Shown here piece after piece: positions 53,926 to 64,000 of a DNA stretch of 64,000 nt. The notes beneath the pieces are model-generated. The model was given only the letters and a program-made list of their open reading frames with translations, was not told the DNA's origin and ran no database searches. Source of the stretch: Termitomyces sp. T153. Lineage: Eukaryota; Basidiomycota; Agaricomycetes; Agaricales; Lyophyllaceae. The position numbers and the translations under genes were made by a program. The stretch lies in assembly GCA_018296165.2 (NCBI GenBank), contig JACKQL020000161.1, positions 17,615 through 81,614 of the forward strand, given 5' to 3'. The first letter of the stretch is position 1; each line of letters starts with the position of its first letter.

Positions 53926-55235
53926 GATATCCTCAATCCTGTAGCCCTTCTACTTTACCTTGTATTGTAGTTGTCACTGGAATAAACAACTATCCAGGAT
54001 TTCCTCCACCTCATATTCCTTGTTGTTGTTGACTACCACTAGAGGTGGTGGGGGGTGGTGGATGTCTCCCCAGAATAGGATCCTTTGGGGCCAGAGTCAG
54101 TTTTGACCACATTGAAAACTGGATGAAGCTGGTGCATCCCTGCAGGGAGCCAGAGTTGGTAGACTAGGGGCCCTACCTGCCATTCCACCATGAAAGGTCC
54201 CAATTGGTGGTGCAACAGTTTTTTCAAAGGCCAGGTAGTCATAATGTTGGAGGCATTTAGGTAGACTCAATCCCCAGGCTGGTATTTGTGCTCTGAGGTC
54301 CTTCTGCAGTCATAGTATTGTGCCATGTCATTCTTTGCCTTTGCCAGCACTGCCTAGGCCTCCTCCTGTGACTCCTTCATTTAGTCCACAAAGTTGTTTA
54401 CTGCTTCATTCTCTGAGGGCTGGGCCTGAGGTTCAAAACCCATGTGCAGGTGTTGTTCAGTGTTAAGGAAGAATGGGGAAGATTGAGTGGAAGCATGAAT
54501 GTGGTTGTTGTATTGGAACTTGGCATTGGAGAGGAGTTCATCCCAGTCATGGCACTTGTTGCAGAAGATGCAGAGGTACTGCTCCAACTCCTACTTCACA
54601 TGCTTGGTCTGGCCATTGGACTGCAGGTAATAGGCAGTGGAGGTGTGAAGCTTCATGCCAAGTATACAGTAGAGTTCCCTGGTGCAGTCTGCCACAAATT
54701 GTAGCCCCTGGTCAGAGACATAGGCATCAGAGAGGCCATGGAGCTTCCAGACATTCCTCCAGTACAAATTTGCAGCATCCATGGTGGAGCAAGTGGTGTG
54801 AGTTGGAATGAAGTATGCTTGCTTGCCATACAGGTCCACCACTACTATGATGGCATCATAATCCATGGGCATTGGGGAGCTCTATAATAAAGTCCACAGA
54901 GGCAATGCTCCATTGCTCCATGGGCACAGGCAGTAGGTGTAGCTATCTAAAAGGGAGGTGGTGTTGGGGCTTGGTCTAGAGACACAGATTGCATATACTA
55001 GTGTAGGACTCAATACACTAGGACATCTGGGGCTACTAGTAATTCTGCAATACTAGCTCCAATGTTTTCCATTGTCTGGAGTGCCCAGCAATGTGGGAGT
55101 TGTGGTGTTGCTCTACAATCCTCTGGCAGAGCTCTGGAATGTTGGGCATATAGATACAATCCCTGAAGATCAAGATCCCTTCTAGAGAGCCCATTTATCT
55201 ATGCAGACTGATTTGGCACCAGTGATATGTTCCAA
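53926..55235 (-). pseudogene. Integrase and chromodomain of element M (decayed)
   Basis: From 55235 downward: the RNase H-integrase connector, a zinc-binding region (HHNSHIAGHSRQWK-like, about 55110-55050), and the core at 54872-54591 with VVDLYGKQAYFIPTHTTCS and VSDQGLQFVADCT. The final motif reads NGQTKHVK: the catalytic glutamate is lysine (G-to-A). The C-terminal region (STQSSPFFLNTEQHLHMGF) lies at about 54490-54430. The chromodomain (KEYEVEEILDSCLF...YRIEDIS) at 54030-53930 has two internal stops and is truncated. Confidence 0.8.
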
Positions 55236-56225
55236 CTACAGCACCTGAGCTGCCTGTGCAACAAGTTCCTCCTGCTGATCATCCTGGTTTCCCTGCCAGA
55301 TGTTCCAGAGGATGTCTACCTCTGCTCCCTTGATGGCTAGACCTTCCATGGCTTGGATTGCAAACAGATCAGGGCAGAGGAGCACAATGTTGCTGTTATC
55401 CTCCTTTTCTGTGCCATGGTCTGCTCTTCTGGACAGGGCATCTAGTTTTCCCATACTCTGGCCAGGCTTGTGATGCAATGAGAAGTCAAAATTGGCTAGG
55501 GAAAGGGACTATCTGGCCTGTCAGCAGTTGAGCTTCTTGGCTGTCCAGAAGTATTTGAGGTTCTTATGATCTGTCCAGACCTTGAACTTATGCCATGTGC
55601 CTTCCAGGAAGTGCCACCACTCCTCAAATGACTGGATGATGGCCAGCATCTCCTTGTCATGGATCTTGTAGTTCTGCTCTACTGCATTTAGGCTCTTGGA
55701 GTAAAAGGCCACTAGATGCCACTTCCCATCCTCTGGAAATTGCTGTGGAAGAACAGCCCTAGTGGCAAAGTTGGAGCTGTTGGCTTCTACCCAGAAAGGA
55801 GAGTTATCATCTGGGAAGAGGAAGATGGGTCCAAAGGTCACAGTGTGCTTGAGGGTGTTGAAGGCCATCTGCTCTGGAGGCCCCCAACTCCACACAATGT
55901 CCTTTCTAGTGAGGTTGAATAGCAGGTAGGCATGATGTGAGAAGTCCTAGATGAATCTCTTGTAAAAGTTCACAAAACCCAGGAATGCCTGCATCTCCTT
56001 GTTCTTGGGCTCCAGCCACTCTTCCATGCCTGCTACCTTCACTGGGTCCATCTCTGCAGCTCCATGTGAGATGATCAAGCCAAGATACTCAATCTGGGTC
56101 TGCTCAAACTCACACTTCTCTGATCTGAGGTAGAGCTGGTGCTGGCAGAGACATTCCAAGACAAGGTGAGTGATCCAATGGTGCTTTTCTAGCATTTTAG
56201 TGTAAATGAGAATGTTGTTAAGGTA
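55236..56225 (-). pseudogene. RT palm to RNase H of element M (decayed)
   Basis: The RT begins abruptly in the palm at about 56225 with YLNNILIYTKM (both catalytic aspartates of YLDD are asparagine). It continues with LYLRSEKCEFEQTQIEYLGLIISHGAAEMDP and QAFLGFVNFYKRFI. RNase H at 55895-55521 has FWVEANSSNFATRAVLPQ, HLVAFYSKSLNAVEQNYKIHDKEMLAII and WTDHKNLKYF. The connector with GKLDALSRRADHG lies at 55478-55236. Stops separate the pieces. Confidence 0.85.
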
Positions 56226-57096
56226 TGCACACTCTCCTGTTAGCACCCAGGAACAGAGGTGTACACTTGATTTGTTGCTCAACTAAAAATCCTCCTCCAG
56301 CTCCAGAAATGATGTGCAAGTGCTGATCTCCTCTAGGGTCAACTCCAGTGTCAGCCTGTTTGGTGATGGATCTCCAGCAACATTCTTTGTAGCTAACAGT
56401 TGCAGGAGGAGTGCCTCCTGCTCTGCTATGGAGAGGTAATGTACCTCCAGACTCAAGGAGCAGTGTTGTACAAAGTGCCTGGGCTTCTGGCATCTCTGGC
56501 ACAGTTGTGGTGTGGCATGGAGCTGTCTGGCTGTATCCATGTCCATGGGAACATCTGGTGGCAGGGGGCATGTTGTGGGGATGGCAGGAGTAGGAGCAGG
56601 CATTGGGTAAACAGGAATGGGGTGGCAGAGGCTATTGACCAGAGCTGGGTGCAGTGTGGGATGTAGGTGGCAGAGCTCCCTCCAGATCTCCATGAGTTGC
56701 CACTGATCCTAGGCTACCTTATACCATGAAGCAATCCTTTCATTGGCCAGGCAGCCCTCCACAAAATTGTCAATGTGTTCCACTAGTGTGTGGTGCAGGC
56801 CATCCCAGAAGCACAGCAGCAGTGCAGTGCAGAACTGTCTGGCCATGTCCACATCCATGGAGATACCTAGGAGCAGGAGGGTATTGCAAGGATAGCTGGA
56901 GTAAAGGCTGGCATTGAGCAAGCAATTACAAGGCAGCAGAAATTAGTGATTGGAGCTGGATGCTATACAGAATGTGAGCAATAAAGCTCCCTCCAAATCT
57001 CCATGAGTTGCCACTGATCCTGGGCTACCTCATACCATGAAGCAATTTTTTCATTGTCCAGGTGGCTCTCCACAAGATTGTCAATGTGTTCCATCA
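56226..57096 (-). pseudogene. Gag C-terminus of element M with internal tandem duplication
   Basis: The frame 56693-56283 has MEIWRELCHLHPTLHPALV, PAPTPAIPTTCPLPPDVPMDMDTARQL, a zinc knuckle CQRCQKPRHFVQHC (intact CCHC spacing) and the linker EQEALLLQLLATKNVAG. Upstream, a second diverged copy of the same part occurs about 305 bp away (56880-57096 against 56570-56795). Each copy includes the segment ATACCATGAAGCAAT. Protease and the RT fingers are missing between this Gag end and the RT at 56225. Confidence 0.8.
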
Positions 57097-57116
57097 GCCA
57101 GATATTTAGAGGCTCA

Positions 57117-57757
57117 CCTCCTTGTGGCCTTCTTGAGAGATAATGGCCTGGAAGCAGGAGAAGAGGGATCTGTAACAGCCAAAAGTGGTGAAGAGGCTCT
57201 TGTGAAAGAAGTCACACATGGAGGAATCCAGACCGGTGAGAGGATGAAGGTCAGTACCAGATGAGCCATCATGAGAAGCCCAGGGAAGTTGACCAAGATC
57301 CAAGGGGGTGCGGAAGTAGTTCCATCCGCGGACAAAACAGACACAGGCTGAATACGGGCCAGATCTGCCGAATCCTCCCCAGATGGCTCCATGACATCGG
57401 TGGGGAGTTTGGGGAGTGCGCGAGGTTGACATGACCCCCAGTCAAGCGTTCGTCGAGACCTTCAGACATGGGATCGTCGAAATCGACCCCGAGCTCATCA
57501 GCCGAGGAATAAGATCCATCTCGCGCAGTGTCCCCAGCGTCATCAGCCTCAGGAATATCCGCCATGGTTGTTATTCGAGATGAGGCAGTTCTAGGCAGAT
57601 GGGTTCGCGGGGAAGGAGGCTGAGAACGCGTATGAGGATGATGCGTTGATGAGGACGAGACGGGGGTATGTCCAGGGTTCAGCGCCGAGCGAGATCCAGA
57701 GGCAGTCATACCTATACACGAGGTATGTGAGAAAGCGCGAAGTGGAGAAGGTGACAC
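57117..57757 (-). CDS. 5' part of an unidentified host gene, truncated by repeat element M
   Basis: A CpG-rich minus-strand frame (57757-57269, 162 codons) gives a serine/threonine/proline-rich N-terminus. It contains an acidic segment EADDAGDTARDGSYSSADELGVDFDDPM. The likeliest start is the second methionine (MTASGSRS, about 57712). A further frame at 57392-57114 (EPSGEDSADLARIQPVSVLSADG, then a hydrophobic LLMMAHLVLTFIL stretch) may be the next exon; it ends at a good splice donor (GAG/GTGAGC, about 57116). The following exon is missing, because gypsy element M begins about 20 bp later. No known domain was recognised. It is divergent from the NTPase gene, about 200 bp away. Confidence 0.45.
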
Positions 57758-57964
57758 GAAGATAAGGCGTGAAGTAAGGAGGTGACTCGAGAAGTAACGA
57801 GAAAGACGAGAAATGCGTGGAGTATAGAATTACGAGAGTTGGAATCTAAGAGGCACGGAATCATGTGATCGCACTGGTCAGCAGGAAACGCGTTCCGCAT
57901 TCATTCCGTGCCTCCCTTCAGTGGGTGCTCTCGAACTCCGTAGTGGCCACTTTGTACCTCCATC
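57758..57964. promoter_or_regulatory. Divergent promoter interval
   Basis: About 200 bp separate the two divergent host reading frames. It is CpG-rich, unlike the repeats on its left. No clear TATA box was seen. The interval is short enough that transcription start regions of both genes must share it. Confidence 0.4.
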
Positions 57965-60900
57965 ATGTCTGGCCAGTCTTCCAAGCGCTTCCGCTCGCCT
58001 GAACCTCAGGGATCGGTCAAACGACCCAATCAGGAGCAGGACCCGCAGCCAGTGCCCCAATTGGAAAAGGCTCAAGAGCTGTTTCGTGAGGCAAGGAAAA
58101 CCGACTTATACGATAAACTTTTTGATTTATTGGACCGCGAGACCCCCCCGCAAGAATTCGAACTCGAAGCCTGCTATTCGTCAATCTTCAAGAAACTCGC
58201 TCAAATCATCGCTGGCAGAGACGACATACCAGTGCCACCATCAAACCAATGCATGACCTTTCTCGATCTCTGCAACCCGAATCTTGAGCGTGAGGAGTGG
58301 GGGAAGAAGACGATGGAACTTTCGATGAAGACCTTGATCAACTACAGTTCGTCGCTCACATCCTGCACCAGTCCTCTTTTTTCACTTACTTTTGGTAGTC
58401 AAGACGGAAGACGAGAAGAAACCTACTCTTCAGACACCTGCATCCGATTCGAAACCTGGTGAGTCCTTAAAGTTAGTCCCGTTCCCATCCTCAAATACTT
58501 ACGACGAATGCACGCCTCAGCTATCAAAGAGTCGGTGAAAACAGCCTGGAAGACGGCGTATGTGGGGAATGCCCATGAACTCTTGAAAGGCGCGATGAAT
58601 GCAATGTACCAAAACTCACTCGAGAGACCCTGCGCGAACTTCTGTGCCATCATTCAAGGATCCGGTACAGGTAAATCCCGGCTCGTGGACAAGCTCGCTG
58701 ACTCGGTCTTCATGATCCCGATGGTTTTGAGGCCCACAGGAGATAGATCAGGTGCTTTGCTTTGGTTGATCTCATACGTTCTTCTGACCTCACGATCAAG
58801 GCTTTCCACAGGGTGATATGGCCGACGGTCAACCGCTCATTCGCTTTTTCTGCACAAAGACCACAAAAGAAACCTTGGAACTTCGTGTTCAGCGTCGCTA
58901 CCTTCTGTTTTTGTTAAAGATCATCGCCTTTGTGGATAATTGGATCAATCTCTGGAAAAGGTCGGGGCTTGGAATCGAACGTGTCGCAGCAGATTGGAAA
59001 GAATATCTTGGTCCCCCTCTCAGCCCGGAGCGCCTCAAGATGTATACAACAGCAATCGACCCGTCTCCTTTACGAGGTTTCGAAGACATATCGGATGAGC
59101 GTGTCGAATTTGACCATCTTCACAACCGAGGTTTGCTGATACTTGCCAACACCTAAAAACTTATGGCTGATGTTATTTCCAGTGAAGATATTCATTGACT
59201 CCGTCTCGAAGAAAATCGAACCTGCGCAGACCGACATACAACCTGTTATCGTTTTCTATTTCGACGAAGCCCACCATCTCAGCAAGACTACGGTTTCGGC
59301 AGAACCAAACCGCACAGCATATCAGTGCCTGTGCAAAGCCTTCACGTACATGATGAATGCACCCGTCTTTGCCTTATTCCTCTCGACTTATTCGAGACTG
59401 TCCGAGACCGTCCCTACTAACTCACGTAATTTTTGGTCCTCTCACCCTATGCCGTCTCATTCTGAAGGCAGTGATGATAATATGAATGCTCCTTTTGTTG
59501 AACTTCCTTTCGATGCGTGGAAGGAGCCGAGCCTTGTGATTGAAGGCACCCACTCCGCTTCAGAAATTTGTTCGTTGAACTTCATGGCGCGATTTGGCCG
59601 TCCCTTGTAAGCCACTGGACTTTGTTTTTCCCTTCTCTCTTTCGTACTAAGCTGCGTAGATTTTGGACTGTTCTGGAAAATACTCCGTCTATAGACCATG
59701 AAGAAGTAATGAAATATGCCATGTCTAAGTTGGAATTGCGTCTTGAAGACACAAGTCGGGACATATTTTGCAAATTTCCACTCCAAAAGCTGATTCCTCC
59801 TCTTTCCGTTCGTGTGGATTTGAGCTTTGAATCGAATCGAGACGAGGCCGTTTTCCTTGAAGGACTTCTTGTCGCCAGTAGTATGCGAACAGTCTACTCC
59901 GTTCCAAAACATCAACAGTATATTCGTGGTGGATATCCTTCCGAACCTTTTGTGGCAGAAGCTGCTGCCCGTGCGATATTCAAATGGTGCCACGCCAAAG
60001 GATTGGGAAGAACTCGATCCACTCTACTGCCAGCGGAGCAAATCGAGATGATTATAGCAGCATACAAGACCAATATACCATCTGCTATCTTACAATGGCT
60101 CGAATTGGGACTAATTGAAAAGGGAACCAGAGAGGAGTTGGTTGTGAGGATGCTCTGCACCCTGGCCCACGACATCGCTATCTTGAAGAACCCTGATCAT
60201 GAGCACGTCAATGCGGTTCTCGGAGGGGTCAGTGGTGATGTCTCGTTCAGCCAGATGATTCGCGTCGAGGACTTTCTCCGGGCCCTGATATCGGAGAAAT
60301 ACATCGGGGACGTTCTCGATGCGCGGCCGAGCAACCTGAGAGGGGAGATGCTTAGAGACGCATTCAAAGACGGCTACGTTCACTTTACACAATTCGTCAA
60401 GGCAGGCGACAAGTCGACAATCACCGACGAGGCTATCTACCTGCTTTTCCTCAGAGCCGCAGCGATTGAAGGCTACGGGAATATGGCTTCGACAGACCTT
60501 GTCATCCCTGTGTGGATACCCACTAATAACTCCCAGTATCCCGATAGATGGTCAATGTCGGCCATCTTCATTCAAATAAAGGACAGGGTCGACAAACAGT
60601 TCATTCTCAACGATGCTCAGGAGACCTTCCAGTTCTTCACAAGACCTCAAACGCAGAACGGGCGAAAACTCCCATACATTACGATTGCGATGGAGCTCGG
60701 AAACATAGCAGCCGAACAGAATAAAGCACCTCAGCCACAAGTGAAGCAGGTGTCGACAGTAGGAAGGACAAAAAGGAAAGGGCGTCAAGCTCAACGAAGG
60801 AAAAATTCAGTCCAGTTGTCCATGCCCGCTAATCCGACGGCAATGAGGCAGACTCAGGAAACGACCGAACAAGCCCAGATGACCGTCCTCACGACTCCTG

Positions 60901-61385
60901 TATGCGACACTGTACAGCGAATCCCGCCGCCAACACCCGCTGATGTTAAGGTCATTTCTCGTGAACTTCCACAGACAACGCGAAGTCAGGCTCTGCACAT
61001 TCACCCACGTTACGAGATAGCCATCAAAGGATGTTCGAGTCGGGTGTACAATGTTATTGGTGATGAGGACAAATCTCAGTACTCGAATATTTTGGCACAC
61101 AAGGATATGCTGGCAGAGCATCCACGATCTGAGGATCGAGTCGAGGCTGTCAGGCGGATGAAGCCGTACTGGGTAGCTCCGTCATCGTATCATTGGGCAA
61201 AGATGAATGAAGAGAGTCGTCTTGGTGCCGAGGTTGTCATTGCTGACAACAACAACAACAATGATGATGATGAGTACTACAAGAACATCAATGAAGAGGC
61301 CGAGGAGGACCTGGTAGTAGTCAACGAATATTCAGATACAGAAGATGCAGGTGCACGAGATACAGATGCAGAAGATGTTTCATAA
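57965..61385 (+). CDS. P-loop NTPase, Crinkler-like fungal protein, about 1050 aa, six exons
   Basis: Exons 57965-58346, 58399-58458, 58521-58751, 58801-59130, 59183-59606 and 59660-61385 join to 3153 bp (1050 codons plus TAA) without stops. Introns are 49-62 bp, with GT/AG ends. The start MSGQSSKRF is the first ATG of exon 1. A Walker A motif GSGTGKS lies at about residues 194-200 and a Walker B with FDEAH at about 356-365, spacing typical of STAND/AAA-like ATPases. Basic, possibly nuclear-targeting residues (TKRKGRQAQRRKN) lie near 842-856. The C-terminus has an Asn run and acidic tail. Related basidiomycete proteins are often annotated as Crinkler-like; that label is inference. Its 3' end was copied to 23051-23622. 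It is the only long apparently intact non-transposon gene here. Confidence 0.8.
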
Positions 61386-61749
61386 TTTACCACATATATC
61401 CAAGCTAAAGCAATATGTTCTTGAAGGGTGATGAGTGTGAGTGTGGGGAGCAGGATGGGATCCAGAACAACAGAGAAAGAAGTCTGGGTCAGGTGGCTAG
61501 TAAATGGAGGTTTTGTATTCATCACCCAAATCATAGTAAGCCTCAGCAAGCATACAAAGTCCTGAGCCTGGATCAATCACATAAACCTGTGCAGAGATAG
61601 GAACCTATCCTCGTCTTCAGTAGACTGTTGTGCAGACAGCTGTGAACTGCTAACTATACATGTATGATGTATGTGTACACTACTCTCTTGTGAACCTTCA
61701 AAAGTCACAGGTGCATTGATTATGTCCCTCCAAGTTGTTTCTACAGGTG
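61386..61749. other. Spacer downstream of the NTPase gene
   Basis: The 364 bp include probable 3' untranslated sequence of the NTPase gene. CpG frequency drops here. A 61-codon open frame (61415-61600) has a counterpart in the captured copy (23624-23809), but this follows from the duplication and shows no domain. No tRNA or other RNA gene was recognised. Confidence 0.45.
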
Positions 61750-63260
61750 ATGTTCAAGGGTACAAAGCTCCTAGTCACAAACAGGGGCAACAAAATTGCT
61801 ATTCACATTATTTGTACCCACAAAGGAACTTCATATATGGACTATTGCTATTTATATGCTATCAGATGCCCTTTCACTCCACATTTCTTTCATTGACAAG
61901 GTTGTCCCTCTCCTCCAGAGTGCAGCAGAGGGCTCTGCTGAGCTCAAGTCAAAAGCATATCTGGCAGGACAAAGTCTATCTGTCTTTCACAATGCTGATA
62001 TGAATTCCTTTCAGAGAATGCTGAATTTGCATTGCTCATTGTTAACTCTGGGATCCCATGGCTTGGGCCCTGTCCAGATTTGATTCAGAAAATGGGGTTG
62101 AAGAATGAGGCTTGTGCTGCTGATGCTGGTGTTCCTGTTGTACCAGGTTCAATTGGAGTACTTGCCAGCACTGTCAATATGGTGGAAGCAGTGAAACACA
62201 TTGGTTATCCTGTCATTCCAAAAGCAACTGCAGGTGGCTGGGGTATTGATATGGCTGTTTGTGATGACAAGGCAATGCTTTAGGAAAAGTTTCTTGCTAC
62301 CCAGACTAGAGTGAGGGTACCTTTGTATTGTTCTTTTCCATTTGACATGTGATTGACTGTTTGCCTCATAGGCTCTTTTTGGTATAAGCAGTCTCTTTAT
62401 TGAGAAGTACATTTTTGCAGCTTGCAATATCAAAGTTCAGGTTTGACAGCTTTTTTTGGGAGTGAGGCTTGTTGTTCATCCCCTCTGAGTGTTTGGTAAT
62501 GGCCTAGGAGAGGCTATTCATATGTGAGAGCAGGTACAATTCTCTAGCCTTCTGTCTCTTTTGCCTGACTCCAATTTATTCATGTGAGGTGCTCATGGAC
62601 AGTCAAATTTCTAGTCAACCACACAACTGCAGCATTTTATTTCTTGGAGATGAACACCAGAGTTATAGTCTGTCTCTAATAGTATCTACCTCAGAAATGC
62701 TGAGCTTATCTTGTGTTCATCAGGCCAAGCATACAGTTACAGAAGCCATGCATCTTGGTTTGAACCTTGTGAAACTCATGATTGAACAAGGGATCTCTGA
62801 GTGCCTATATATGCCAGTGCACATACCTGCTATGTGCCAGGACACCTATGATAAACTGATATTATCAAAGTCAGGACATGCAATCAAAGAGAGGGTTCAG
62901 GCTGAGAATCTTTTCAGAAACTTCTTGCTGTGTCCTGGCCTCTTGCAGCTGGTTGCACCTGACTCTGACCCTTCATGGCTGAGGATTGATAGCTAATGGT
63001 GTTATTGAACAGAGCTTTCCTTCCCTGTAACTGCTGATGACTGATAATCTATCTACAGATTTGTACTGGTCCCACAGTGACACTCTTATTTGATGGCTTG
63101 CTTTGCAAAGTGATTGTTACTAGCAAAACATGCAAAGAAGGTCTGGGCCAATTCACACAAGCCTTGGATAGCTGTGAAAAATTCATGGTCTGCCTAACAA
63201 TATTGATTACTGGAAAGCTATAGTGACTTTATACAACCAGATTTTTGGATGACTTTGCTT
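61750..63260 (+). pseudogene. Biotin-carboxylase-domain pseudogene (urea carboxylase/acyl-CoA carboxylase type)
   Basis: From the ATG at 61750 the sequence follows the biotin-carboxylase fold through changing frames: MFKGTKLLVTNRGNKIAIHII, WTIAIYMLSDALSLHISFIDKVVPL and CPDLIQKMGLKNEACAADAGVPVVPGSIGVLAS. Next come KHIGYPVIPKATAGG (ATP-grasp), SLFIEKYIFAAC, FLEMNTR and, after an intron-like 60 bp, AKHTVTEAMHLGLNLVKLMIEQGISE. GHAIKERVQAENLFRNFL follows, then an LFDGLLCKVIVTSKTCKEGLGQFTQALDSCEKF segment near 63090-63190. Such domains carboxylate biotin using ATP and bicarbonate. GHAIxxRVxAENPxRNFLP and the following domain resemble urea carboxylase, but the exact enzyme is unsure. Stops and lost frames make it a pseudogene. 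Confidence 0.75.
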
Positions 63261-64000
63261 ACATTTCATGGTGAGAATCTTTTGTCTTTTTTCTCTCCTT
63301 GCCATCTTTAAGAATATCCTCAGCACCCTTACTGTCATCTTGATCCACAATTAAATGTACAGTCCAAGACTTCTCAGGTCTGCTAAGTGTTCCTACATAC
63401 TTGGGATCCAGGTCAACATTCATGGGATTGGGTGACTATCAAGTATCTCAGCTCTCAATACAATGATCAGTATTCACAGCTGTTAGATGGCTGATTTCAA
63501 TGCAAGCCTGAAGTCATTCCAATAAAGCAAGAAATAAATTCTTTGTATGCAAATATTCTACAAGCCAGAAGATGTCAGGTAAGGGAGTTGAACCCTCAAT
63601 CAGACCAATATGAGAGACAATGGACAAGGTTTGCAACTATTAAGCCATGGATTAGTAGGAAAACAAGCCCATAGAAATTTGAGTGAGGTGGTATGGAACA
63701 AAAAGTAATTTTATGAAAGATGTATGTCAAGTCAAACCTAAGACTTGATCAACCAGATCAAATGTTAATGGCACCAGTGTGAATGTATCATTGGTAACTT
63801 CTGCTACAATGCAGAGGACTCTGCTGGACATGTACTATACAATACAAAGCATCTTCAACTACAATGTATGACACATGCACTTATAGTTCCCTACCCTGGC
63901 TTTGATAGATAATATACATTTAGGATTATAATTATGGTGGCAAAATACAAGAATAATAGTGTTGAAGGAGTAAACAGTAAGACCTTGGCACAATAAGTAA
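63261..64000. other. Unassigned right end
   Basis: AT-rich and CpG-poor. Bases up to about 63430 may still belong to the carboxylase pseudogene (a short STIKCTVQDFSG-like stretch near 63345 recalls the segment after biotin carboxylase in urea carboxylases), but this is weak. From 63450 on I see no gene, repeat or RNA. Confidence 0.35.

Larger units (their letters stand above)
53924..57096 (-). mobile_element. Minus-strand family-1 gypsy element M, truncated and rearranged
   Basis: In minus order it has Gag (with a tandem duplication), a deletion junction, the RT palm to connection, RNase H, integrase and part of a chromodomain. The chromodomain is cut at EDIS by the L 3' LTR at 53923/53924. 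The other end meets CpG-rich host sequence near 57097. It has no LTR in the window. Confidence 0.8.

Overview
The window looks like a repeat-rich, probably pericentromeric or otherwise heterochromatic, segment of a filamentous fungal genome, most likely an agaricomycete basidiomycete. The reasons are the very short introns (about 47-62 bp) with GT/AG ends and CTAAC/CTGAC-type branch sites, Ty3/gypsy chromoviruses with C-terminal chromodomains, a Ty1/copia element with a basidiomycete-style Gag, and a P-loop NTPase of the type often labelled Crinkler-like in these fungi. No rRNA, tRNA or CRISPR was recognised. No species can be named from the sequence alone.

Layout. 1-2507: truncated gypsy copy (family 1). 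2508-13736: complete but dead gypsy element (family 2) with about 1 kb LTRs, gag, pol and an antisense spliced accessory gene. 13737-17474: second family-1 copy ending in chromodomain and 3' LTR. 17475-18600: unassigned. 18640-22800: decayed copia element whose RT is split by a small TG/CA element (21173-22177), itself split by a gypsy solo LTR (21239-21764). 22801-25609: two gypsy LTRs bracket a captured host fragment (3' end of the NTPase gene plus part of a biotin-carboxylase gene) and an integrase/chromodomain tail. 25610-27849: gypsy pieces in alternating orientation. 27855-47187: a gypsy element (J) with target-site duplication, inserted into a minus-strand family-1 copy and itself carrying two later insertions. 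These are H (33433-39109, GGAAC duplication, CpG-rich and young) and C (40746-45190, with an internal pol deletion). 47720-53923: another J-family copy (L). 53924-57096: minus-strand family-1 copy (M) abutting host sequence. 57117-61385: host island with a truncated minus-strand gene and an apparently intact six-exon gene of about 1050 codons. 61750-63260: biotin-carboxylase-like pseudogene; the rest is unassigned.

Two themes tie the window together. First, nearly all old repeats have lost CpG in favour of TpG/CpA, and many broken catalytic residues are the expected G-to-A or C-to-T changes; this fits cytosine methylation followed by deamination. The host island and element H are still CpG-rich. 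Second, three gypsy lineages or copies (family 2, J/L and H) carry a spliced accessory gene antisense to pol, between the pol 3' end and the 3' LTR. Where readable, the product combines a cysteine cluster and a coiled coil. In H almost all of pol is gone, yet the antisense gene remains a clean three-exon reading frame of 341 codons. This is the best candidate for an undescribed system here.
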